From Acidimicrobiaceae bacterium (GTDB taxonomy: Bacteria; Actinomycetota; Acidimicrobiia; Acidimicrobiales; RAAP-2), in contig PLSY01000234.1 in assembly GCA_003164275.1 (NCBI GenBank), positions 1 to 21,788 on the forward strand: DNA of 21,788 bases, given 5' to 3'. The notes beneath the pieces are model-generated. The model made no database searches. It was not told the origin of the DNA and was given only the letters and a program-made list of their open reading frames with translations. Made by a program: the position numbers and the translations under genes. This document shows, piece by piece, positions 7,838 through 14,489 of the stretch. The first letter of the stretch is position 1, and every line of letters begins with the position of its first letter.

Positions 7838-9316
7838 ATGACCATTCAGGACTCTCCAGGGGCGGCCGCGATTGGCGAGGAGAAGCCGCCCGCCCTCCAC
7901 CTTTCCCCCGCCGAACGGGCTGCCAAGGGGAAAGCGGCGCGGGTTTTCGCCTCTCGGCAATTGCACGCCGGCTGGGAGCCGAGAGCGGACCGCCCGGACC
8001 CCGTGTCGCTCCTCGAGAGCCAGGCGGCGTCGAGGGTACCGGAGTTGGTCCCCATCCGCTATGGCCGGATGATGGTGTCGGCGTTCACCTTCTACCGGGG
8101 AGCGGCGTTGATCATGGCCTCCGACCTCTCCACCACGCCGGACTCCGGGATCAGGGTGCAGGCGTGCGGAGATGCCCACATGAGCAACTTCGGGGTGTTC
8201 GCCTCGGCTGAGCGGTCGCTGGTGTTCGACGTCAATGACTTCGACGAGACACTGCCCGGCCCGTGGGAGTGGGACGTGAAGCGCCTGGCTGCCAGCCTGG
8301 CTATTGCCGGGCGAGAGCGCGGCTTCACCGACAAGCAGCGGTCGTCGATCGTCCTCGAGATGGCTGCGGCCTATCGCACCGAGATGGCGAAGCTGTCCCA
8401 GATGCGGGACCTCGATGTCTGGTACGCCAAGCTCAACATCGACAGTGTCATAGTGGACATCGGCGGCCAACTCGGTCTCGACGGCAAGAAGAAGCCCGAC
8501 AAGGGCCTCTCCAAGGCGAAGGTCAACGCCGAGAAGATTGTGGCCAAGGCTCGGACCAGGGACAGCATGCAGGCCCTGGGCAAGCTGACCGAGACCGTGA
8601 ACGGTGAGACCCGGTTCATCAGCAGCCCGCCCTTGATCGTTCCCATCGAAGAGCTCCTACCCGATGAACGGGCCAACGAACTGACCGGCCAGTTCCACAA
8701 GCTGCTGCACAGCTACGGTTCCACGCTACAGAGCGACCGTAGGCATCTCCTGAGCCAATTCCGGTTCGTCGGCGTCGCCCGAAAGGTCGTCGGCGTGGGC
8801 AGCGTGGGCACCCGAGCCTGGGTCATCTTGATGCTCGGCAGTGACGGCCAGGATCCGCTCTTGCTACAGGCCAAAGAGGCCCAGCCGTCTGTCCTGGCCG
8901 AGTTTGTGGGCAAGAGCGACTACTCGAACGAGGGGGAGCGGGTGGTAGCGGGCCAGCATCTGATGCAGGCCTCGAGCGACATCTTCCTCGGATGGGACAA
9001 GGTGCTCGGGCTGGATGGGGTCTACCGGGACTTCTACGTCCGCCAACTGCGCGACTGGAAGGGGTCAGCGGACACCGACACGATGATCCCTGAGGGCATG
9101 TCCATCTATGGGCGCCTGTGCGGCTGGACGCTCGCTCGAGCCCATGCCCGGTCCGGAGACCGAATGGCCATCGCTGGGTATCTCGGATCAGGCAAGGTGT
9201 TCGACCAAGCCATAGCCGCCTTCTCCGAGGCATATGCCGACCAGAACGAACGTGACTACGACGCCATGTTGCAGGCCGTGTCGAGTGGGCGCCTCGTGGC
9301 CATAACGGGACTCTGA
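7838..9316 (+). CDS. DUF2252 domain protein (kinase-like fold suspected)
   Basis: A 492-residue protein covering the whole DUF2252 family. Family hallmarks are RYGRMMVSAFTFYRGAA (74-90), QACGDAHMSNFG (108-119), FDVNDFDETLPGPWEWDVKR (130-149) and a C-terminal AYADQNERDYDAM. GDAHMSNFG and the following FDVNDFDE resemble the catalytic loop and metal-binding aspartate of aminoglycoside-phosphotransferase-like kinases, so a phosphotransfer role is possible but unproven. No signal peptide or membrane segment is seen. The start is ATG 7838 with a weak ribosome site. It follows the 81-residue gene by 107 bases and precedes the MIP channel gene by 18 bases, so co-transcription with the channel is likely. 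The biochemical function of the family is not known to me. Confidence 0.92.
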   Translation: MTIQDSPGAAAIGEEKPPALHLSPAERAAKGKAARVFASRQLHAGWEPRADRPDPVSLLESQAASRVPELVPIRYGRMMVSAFTFYRGAALIMASDLSTTPDSGIRVQACGDAHMSNFGVFASAERSLVFDVNDFDETLPGPWEWDVKRLAASLAIAGRERGFTDKQRSSIVLEMAAAYRTEMAKLSQMRDLDVWYAKLNIDSVIVDIGGQLGLDGKKKPDKGLSKAKVNAEKIVAKARTRDSMQALGKLTETVNGETRFISSPPLIVPIEELLPDERANELTGQFHKLLHSYGSTLQSDRRHLLSQFRFVGVARKVVGVGSVGTRAWVILMLGSDGQDPLLLQAKEAQPSVLAEFVGKSDYSNEGERVVAGQHLMQASSDIFLGWDKVLGLDGVYRDFYVRQLRDWKGSADTDTMIPEGMSIYGRLCGWTLARAHARSGDRMAIAGYLGSGKVFDQAIAAFSEAYADQNERDYDAMLQAVSSGRLVAITGL

Positions 9317-9334
9317 CTCGATGACCCGACCCTC

Positions 9335-10189
9335 GTGATCAGCTCCCCCGCCGAGGGGCCCGTGACGGAGCTCACGGGCCCTCCTCCCTCCTCTCCGCAG
9401 GTCGACCTTCATGCGACCTCCGAGCTCATCGGCACTAGGTACCTGATCAAGTTCCAGGAGGACACGCTCAGGCACCGGCCTTTGTGGATCCGCGTGATCA
9501 TCGAGTACTTGGGGACGTTCATCCTGGTCACGGTGGCAGCCGGCTCGGGTGTCATCAATCACTACGCGGGTGGGGGACCGATCAGCAGGACGGCCGCCGT
9601 CATTGCCCCGGGGGCAGTGGTCATGGCCATGATCTATGCCTTAGGGCCGCTCTCCGGCCTACACATAAACCCGGCCGTCACCCTGGCCTTCGCCGGCCGG
9701 GGAGTGTTCAAGGTGGCTTGGGTCGTGCCCTACCTCATTGCCCAGCTCGCTGGCGCCGTCTCGGCCGCCCTGTTCCTCCAGGCCATGTACGGGCATGTCG
9801 AGTCAGGGGGCAACTACCCGATTGCCAGGCCCGGCGGGGAGTGGAGGTCCCTCATCATGGAGACAGTGCTGACGGCCATCTTGGTCACAGTGATCCTCAA
9901 CACCGCCACCGGTTATCGCAGCATCGGGCACAATGCCGCCCTAGCCGTCGGATCGACGGTCGCTCTACTCGGGCTCTTTGCCAGTCCCATCAGCGGTGCC
10001 TCGATGAATCCGGCCCGCACCCTGGGCCCGGACATCGTCTCCCTGAACTTCGACGGATGGTGGCTCTACATCGTCGGCCCTCTCGCCGGTGCCGCGATAG
10101 CCGTGATGATCATCGGGCTAGTCCGAGGGCTCCCCGACAAAGAGGAGCGGGCGGCAGCCGAAGGTGACGCACTGCCACTTGAGCGCTAG
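9335..10189 (+). CDS. MIP family channel (aquaporin/glyceroporin-like)
   Basis: A six-helix major intrinsic protein of up to 284 residues. The two NPA boxes are HINPAV (NPA at 112-114) and MNPARTLGP (NPA at 225-227). It has about 50 extra N-terminal residues compared with AqpZ. Aligning by eye to AqpZ, the aromatic/arginine filter positions F43, H174, T183 and R189 become Pro92, Gly213, Ala222 and Arg228. That is a wide filter without aromatic or histidine side chains, suggesting small neutral solutes or metalloids rather than strict water selectivity; this is inference. The start is uncertain: GTG 9335 opens the frame, GTG 9362 is an alternative, and a strong hairpin (9356-9381) overlaps both. 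It is probably co-transcribed with DUF2252, 18 bases upstream. Confidence 0.92.
   Translation: MISSPAEGPVTELTGPPPSSPQVDLHATSELIGTRYLIKFQEDTLRHRPLWIRVIIEYLGTFILVTVAAGSGVINHYAGGGPISRTAAVIAPGAVVMAMIYALGPLSGLHINPAVTLAFAGRGVFKVAWVVPYLIAQLAGAVSAALFLQAMYGHVESGGNYPIARPGGEWRSLIMETVLTAILVTVILNTATGYRSIGHNAALAVGSTVALLGLFASPISGASMNPARTLGPDIVSLNFDGWWLYIVGPLAGAAIAVMIIGLVRGLPDKEERAAAEGDALPLER
9356..9381 (+). repeat. Perfect 10-bp inverted repeat at the 5' end of the MIP gene
   Basis: GGGCCCGTGA (9356-9365) and TCACGGGCCC (9372-9381) are perfect complements around the loop CGGAGC. It lies 40 bases after the DUF2252 stop and inside or just before the MIP reading frame, covering the alternative start GTG 9362. 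In RNA it could block initiation or attenuate read-through from DUF2252. Confidence 0.55.
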
Positions 10190-10215
10190 CCCGAATGCGA
10201 CCGATCCCCTCGGGC
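10189..10215 (+). terminator. Possible hairpin after the MIP gene
   Basis: GCCCGA (10189-10194) pairs with TCGGGC (10210-10215) across a 15-base loop, starting at the MIP stop codon. It is weak and lacks a T-run. Confidence 0.25.
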
Positions 10216-10281
10216 AATCTCCCAACGCCAATGTCTTGATCTGTCCGCTGAAAAGAACAACGACCCAAGGATGAATCTCAC

Positions 10282-10704
10282 ATGACCATAGGACCTGTTG
10301 AATACATCGTCGTAGGTTTCCCGGGAAACAAGTTCACGGGCGAGATCGCCCCTGAGCTCATCGCCCTGGTCGATTCGGGCACCGTCCGCATCCTCGACCT
10401 CATCTTTATTGGCAAGGACGTCGACGGGTCGGTGCTCGCCGTTGAGATCGACGAGCTTGAAGAGCTTGCCGGTTTCGCCGGCTTGGATGGGGAGGTCGGC
10501 GGTTTGATAGGTCCCGAGGACGTAGCCCTTGTGGCCGATCTGCTCGAGCCCAACTCCTCGGCTGCGCTGCTCATCTGGGAGGACGTGTGGGCGAACTCGT
10601 TCGCGGCCGCCGTACAAAGGGCCGACGGCGTCCTGCTCCAAGGCGCGCGAATTCCCCATGAGTTGATCACAGCCGCTCTCGCAGACTTGCCTGCATCGGT
10701 CTGA
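10282..10704 (+). CDS. DUF6325 family protein
   Basis: A 140-residue protein with the typical DUF6325 beginning GPVEYIVVGFPGNKFTGEIA. The segments VDSGTVRILDLIFIGKD and LEPNSSAALLIWEDVWANSF follow, and it ends in a helix with IPHELI. These acidic soluble proteins resemble DUF1269-like membrane-stress proteins and are often found next to a short SHOCT protein, as here. The start is ATG 10282, with AAGGA about 10 bases upstream. The SHOCT gene follows after 29 bases, indicating an operon. The function is unknown; the usual proposal is a role with the membrane or under stress, which I treat as inference. Confidence 0.87.
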   Translation: MTIGPVEYIVVGFPGNKFTGEIAPELIALVDSGTVRILDLIFIGKDVDGSVLAVEIDELEELAGFAGLDGEVGGLIGPEDVALVADLLEPNSSAALLIWEDVWANSFAAAVQRADGVLLQGARIPHELITAALADLPASV

Positions 10705-10733
10705 AAACCCCTTAGGAACCAGGAGACACGAAC

Positions 10734-11009
10734 ATGATGAGACGACGCCCCTTAGCTCGGATGGCCGTGCGGACGACCGTGGTTGCCGGTACCGCCGCAG
10801 CCGTCGGTGCCCACGCCGCCAACAGCCGGAATGCCCAAGCCAACGCCCAAGCCGCTGCCGCTCCCGAGCCCGCCTACGCATCGGCGTCGGTTCCGGAACC
10901 AGCCGCCCCCGACCCCATCGCACAACTCACCCAGCTCGCTGCGCTGAAGGACTCTGGTGCTCTGACCCAGGCAGAGTTCGATGCTGAAAAGGCCAAGATC
11001 CTGGGCTAG
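10734..11009 (+). CDS. Short SHOCT domain protein with N-terminal hydrophobic segment
   Basis: A 91-residue protein with three parts. The basic N-terminus (MMRRRPLARM) leads into a short hydrophobic alanine-rich stretch (about 11-28) that could anchor the membrane or act as a signal. A low-complexity Ala/Pro/Asn/Gln linker (29-62) follows, then a C-terminal SHOCT domain (63-91, LTQLAALKDSGALTQAEFDA). AGGAGA lies 7 bases before ATG 10734; ATG 10737 is an alternative. It is the downstream partner of the DUF6325 gene (29-base gap) and the second SHOCT protein in this neighbourhood. The two SHOCT domains share the L..LK..G.LT.AEF...KAK pattern. Function is unknown; the domain suggests oligomerisation. 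Confidence 0.85.
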   Translation: MMRRRPLARMAVRTTVVAGTAAAVGAHAANSRNAQANAQAAAAPEPAYASASVPEPAAPDPIAQLTQLAALKDSGALTQAEFDAEKAKILG

Positions 11010-11017
11010 GACGCGAG

Positions 11018-11040
11018 GCGCTCAGCGGTCCCCGCTGCGC
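11018..11040 (+). terminator. Hairpin after the DUF6325-SHOCT unit
   Basis: CAGCGG (11023-11028) and CCGCTG (11032-11037) pair across a 3-base loop, extended by GCG/CGC outside a 2-base bulge. It lies 9 bases after the SHOCT stop. It is GC-rich without a T-run, so the call is moderate. Confidence 0.4.
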
Positions 11041-11170
11041 ACATTCGATGACCTTTTCCGGGGAGCCAGGCAGTTCGGCAAACCAGTCGATCCTATTTCT
11101 GACGCAGTGGCCCAACTGATTAGGCTCCGGGTTCACACGCTCGACCGAGCCGCGACGCAGGAGGAAGCCG

Positions 11171-11677
11171 ATGACGAGTGCAGACCTACTCGAGGATGCC
11201 TTCCAGCGAGTGCGCGATGCCGTCTATCCAGCTGTCAACGGCCTCTCGGTCGAAGAACTGACCTTCCGGCCAGACAGTGAGTCCAACTCCGTCGCCTGGC
11301 TGGTCTGGCACCTCACACGCATCCAGGACGACCACATCTCCGGACTGGACGGACATGAGCAGATATGGACGGCGAAGGGATGGGCAGAGAAGTTTGACCT
11401 CCCCTTCGATGTGAGCGACACCGGCTACGGACATGATGCCGAGATGGTGACCTCAGTGGCCGCCGATTCGCAGTCCCTCCTCGCCTACTTCGAGGATGTC
11501 CACGAAAAGACGCTGGCCTATGTGAAGTCGCTGCAGGAGAACGATCTGGACACGATCGTGGACGCCAGTTGGGACCCCCCGGTGACCCTCGGGGTCCGAC
11601 TGGTGAGCGTGATCAACGACGACCTCCAACATGTGGGACAGGCCGCCTACCTGCGTGGAATCGTGCAACGCCGCTAG
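11171..11677 (+). CDS. DinB-like/DUF664 family protein
   Basis: A 168-residue four-helix-bundle protein of the DinB/DUF664 superfamily. Recognisable features are SNSVAWLVWHLTRIQDDHIS (39-58), giving the metal-ligand histidine of the WHLTRIQDDH helix, and NDDLQHVGQAAYLRG (149-163), giving the late histidine. These match the three-histidine metal site of thiol-dependent DinB enzymes. Members act in mycothiol- or bacillithiol-dependent transfer or detoxification, and many are uncharacterised; substrate here is unknown. The start is ATG 11171 with AGGAGG about 7 bases upstream, which is a strong site. The gene stands alone, 161 bases after the SHOCT gene. Confidence 0.88.
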   Translation: MTSADLLEDAFQRVRDAVYPAVNGLSVEELTFRPDSESNSVAWLVWHLTRIQDDHISGLDGHEQIWTAKGWAEKFDLPFDVSDTGYGHDAEMVTSVAADSQSLLAYFEDVHEKTLAYVKSLQENDLDTIVDASWDPPVTLGVRLVSVINDDLQHVGQAAYLRGIVQRR

Positions 11678-11728
11678 CTGGAGGGACCTACGCACGACCG
11701 GCTCGGACTGCCGTGGCCTTGGAGCGAG

Positions 11729-12060
11729 TCAGGATTCCGGCGTACCGGTCATTCCGTCGGCGCTTTCCGCCTTGAGAATGACCACCGAGTCATCGGCGAC
11801 CATCAGACGCCCACCTTCGACGTCCCGAGGGTCCTACGACACGAGGTCGGAGAAGGCCGAGGCCTGATCGAACCCGCCGTCCTGGCGGGCCAGGGTCTGG
11901 GCGAGATCGAAGCTGAACCCGTCGACGCCCATCTCGGTGATCCGATGGCGCAGTGACTCCATGATCAGAGCCAAGGTCACGGATCGCCGCCGTTGAGGGA
12001 GGTGCCACACCCCGTGGTGTCGACGCATCTGGAACCGCCATCAGCGAGACGGCAAGACCG
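11729..12060 (-). pseudogene. glgX: Decayed internal and C-terminal fragment of a glycogen debranching enzyme gene
   Basis: Three pieces read on the minus strand match the GlgX glycoside hydrolase 13 family. Piece A (12060-11980) gives CRLADGGSRCVDTTGCGTSL, corresponding to the family's VDTTGCGNSLN region. One missing base near 11980 shifts the frame; restoring a G gives GDPVTLALIMES. Piece B (down to 11837) gives LALIMESLRHRITEMGVDGF followed by SFDLAQTLA, containing the catalytic aspartate, but the invariant arginine two residues before it is serine. A TAG at 11834-11836 sits where the family has a glutamine (LVSQDP). Piece C, in the same frame, reads GGRLMVADDSVVILKAE, like a GlgX C-terminus, so about 300 residues between are deleted. 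It cannot make an active enzyme. The 441-base gap between the flanking genes is otherwise empty. Confidence 0.8.
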
Positions 12061-12118
12061 CGCCCCCAAAGGAATCGGTTCACAAGCGACCGACCTTTTG
12101 GTGTGGTAGCAAGCCGCT

Positions 12119-13198
12119 ATGGGAACAGAGACTGAGACCGCCTTTGCCGAACTGCTCGCCGAACTGGGTGAACAGCACCGGCGACTGGTAGCTGAGCTGT
12201 CCGGCCCAGGTGACGAGCAGACCTTGCTCGAGGCTCACAAGTGGCTCCTCTCGATTCTCCAGGTGGCCACCGACACGCAGCTGTGGGCCGATCCCGCCCA
12301 CCCAAGGTTCATCGAGATCGTCGGACCGTACAAGAAATGGGGTGGTGACAACTCCGATGCCTTCTACTGCTTTGCCCCGGTCGACCCGTCCCGGACGTAC
12401 ACGGTCGAGGTCAAACGGGGGGACGCCGTCTACCTTTCACTCACCGTCTACGGCGGTCCGAGGGACGGCCACTACTCCGAACGAATCGTCGGAAGCCTGA
12501 ACGACCGCCAGGCGCCTCCGGATTCGGACGGGATGATCACGATGGTGCTCTCCCAGAGTGACCCGGGCGACGGCACACCCTGGATCGAGTTGGCACCGGA
12601 CGCGGTGGCCATCATCACCCGCGACTATCTCAATGACCCGAACCGGGACGCCAGGGCGGTCTGGCACATCTCGGCGGTGAGCGAGGACGCGCCATACCGG
12701 GAGACCGACGCCGACCTCGCTCGTCGCTTTCGGGCCGCCCTCACCTGGTTACGGGACCAGGCGGCCATGGTCCCGCTGTCGTTGGGCGAGCCGAATACCG
12801 TGGACCCCCCGTATCCGGTGCCGACGACGACGTTCGGATGGGCGGCCGGAGACGCTGCCTACGCCATGGGGAGTTATGCACTGGACGACGACCAGGCGCT
12901 GATCCTGCGTGGCACCTCGCCCCCTTGCGCATTCTGGAACCTCTGCCTGTGGAACCCGTTCCTCCACACCTACAACTACGACTATGGGCGGGTCACAATC
13001 AACGGGGCACAGGTCCGCTACGAGGACGACGGCTCCTGGGAGATCGCCATCTCACCTACGGACACCGGGCACCCGAACTGGGTGTCCACGGCTGGCCACC
13101 ACAAGGGCCGGATCTGGTTTCGTTGGTTCCTGCCCGATGAGACCCCGGTGCAACCGGAGGTCGAGCTCGTCCAACTGGAGACCGTGAGCCGTCCATGA
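12119..13198 (+). CDS. DUF1214 domain protein
   Basis: A 359-residue soluble protein. The C-terminal half carries the DUF1214 signature: CAFWNLCLWNPFLHTYNY, then YEDDGSWEIAISPTDTGHPN, WVSTAGH and GRIWFRWFLPD. The N-terminal half has a beta-rich segment (PSRTYTVEVKRGDAVYLSLT) typical of the longer actinobacterial members. No signal peptide or membrane helix is visible. The start is ATG 12119 with no clear ribosome site; a leaderless message is possible. Its stop overlaps the sulfotransferase start (ATGA at 13195-13198), so the two are translationally coupled. The catalytic role of the family is unknown; the coupling suggests action on the same lipid or alcohol substrate as its partner. Confidence 0.9.
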   Translation: MGTETETAFAELLAELGEQHRRLVAELSGPGDEQTLLEAHKWLLSILQVATDTQLWADPAHPRFIEIVGPYKKWGGDNSDAFYCFAPVDPSRTYTVEVKRGDAVYLSLTVYGGPRDGHYSERIVGSLNDRQAPPDSDGMITMVLSQSDPGDGTPWIELAPDAVAIITRDYLNDPNRDARAVWHISAVSEDAPYRETDADLARRFRAALTWLRDQAAMVPLSLGEPNTVDPPYPVPTTTFGWAAGDAAYAMGSYALDDDQALILRGTSPPCAFWNLCLWNPFLHTYNYDYGRVTINGAQVRYEDDGSWEIAISPTDTGHPNWVSTAGHHKGRIWFRWFLPDETPVQPEVELVQLETVSRP

Positions 13199-14454
13199 GC
13201 CGCCCGGCGGCCATCGTCCTCGACGACCTGCGCCAACCCCGGTTCACCGAGGAGGCCGCCGCCGTGCTGGCCATGATGTCCGAGATGGGGCAATCGGCAT
13301 CGCTCTTCCCTGATGTGCTGACCACCTCCGCCACCGAGTCCACCGGACTCTATGACTTCGGGCCGGATGACTTCGCTCCCCGCCTCGATCTGTTGTGTCG
13401 CTCGCTGCGTGACGAGGCACGACTCAACAGCGTCGGCGTGCTGGCCCAATCGCAGTTTCTGATCGGTCTTCTGTCCAGTCGGCTCCTGGTGGAGAACCTC
13501 CTCACGGTCCATCCTGAGATCCTCAAAGAGCGCATCGTCGCCCCCATCATCATCTGCGGTCTGCCCAGGACGGGGACGACCCACCTCCACAATCTGATGT
13601 CCGCTGACCATGCGTTTCGGCCGCTGCCCTACTGGGAGAGCTTGGAGCCGGTACTGGCCGACCGGGACCGACCGGGGGACGGCGAGCCCGATCCCCGACT
13701 GGCCCGCACCGAAATGGCGGTGTCCTTCGTGAACTCGGTCATGCCCGAGTTCAAGCGCATGCACGAGATGACGGTCGACCACGTCCATGAAGAGATCCAG
13801 CTGCTGGCCATCGATATCTCGACCATGCTGTTCGAGACGATCGCCCCGATGCCGACATGGCGTGACGCCTATCTCGGCCGGGATCAGCGATCGAGCTATG
13901 CCTATCTGAAGAAGATCCTCCAGGCCCTCCAATGGCTGCGTGGAGGCTCCCGATGGGTTCTCAAGTCACCACAGCACCTAGAGCAGTTCTCCGCCATCTC
14001 CGACGTGTTCCCCGATGCCACCTTCGTCGTCACCCACCGGGACCCGGTGTCGGTCACCGCGTCGATGGTGACCATGCTCGCCTACTCGGCCCGACTGGGC
14101 CACGACCAGGTTGACCTCGAGTGGATCGGTGAGTACTGGAGTGACCGGCTGGAACGGATGCTCCGATCCTGTGTGGAGCAGCGGGACCTTCTCCCCGCCG
14201 CCCAGACCATCGACGTGCGCTTCGACGAGTTCATGCAAGACGACCTAGCCATAGTGCGCCGGATCTACGCATTAGCCGGCCAGCCATTCTCTGGTGAGTC
14301 GGACAGAGCCATGACTCGTTTCATGGATGCCAATCCCCGCGGGCGCCACGGGGATGTGATCTACGACCTCGCCCAGTTCGGTATCGATGGCGATCGGCTG
14401 CGGCGCAACTTCGCCTTTTATACCGAACGGTTCGGAGTGGCCGAAGAACGGTGA
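13195..14454 (+). CDS. Sulfotransferase family protein (Sulfotransfer_3 type)
   Basis: A 419-residue P-loop enzyme expected to move a sulfate group from PAPS to a hydroxyl acceptor. The 5'-phosphosulfate loop is ICGLPRTGTTHLHNL (120-134), and the 3'-phosphate segment is FVVTHRDPVSVTASM (277-291), with the preceding WVLKSPQHLEQF (254-265). The N-terminal 110 residues are an extra helical domain usual for the longer actinobacterial members. No transmembrane helix is seen, so it is probably cytoplasmic or peripheral. It starts by ATGA overlap with the DUF1214 gene and ends 35 bases from a convergent reductase gene. The acceptor is unknown; a lipid or sterol-like alcohol is plausible. Confidence 0.92.
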   Translation: MSRPAAIVLDDLRQPRFTEEAAAVLAMMSEMGQSASLFPDVLTTSATESTGLYDFGPDDFAPRLDLLCRSLRDEARLNSVGVLAQSQFLIGLLSSRLLVENLLTVHPEILKERIVAPIIICGLPRTGTTHLHNLMSADHAFRPLPYWESLEPVLADRDRPGDGEPDPRLARTEMAVSFVNSVMPEFKRMHEMTVDHVHEEIQLLAIDISTMLFETIAPMPTWRDAYLGRDQRSSYAYLKKILQALQWLRGGSRWVLKSPQHLEQFSAISDVFPDATFVVTHRDPVSVTASMVTMLAYSARLGHDQVDLEWIGEYWSDRLERMLRSCVEQRDLLPAAQTIDVRFDEFMQDDLAIVRRIYALAGQPFSGESDRAMTRFMDANPRGRHGDVIYDLAQFGIDGDRLRRNFAFYTERFGVAEER

Positions 14455-14489
14455 GCGCCGGCTGGATCGGGTCGCACTCGCCGACGTGC

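Noticed and set aside
7727..8470. 247-codon minus-strand open frame
   Set aside because: It is antisense to the well-supported DUF2252 gene; the sequence is low-quality Arg/Gly/His-rich.
13018..13932. 304-codon minus-strand open frame
   Set aside because: It is antisense to the DUF1214 and sulfotransferase genes, both with family motifs.
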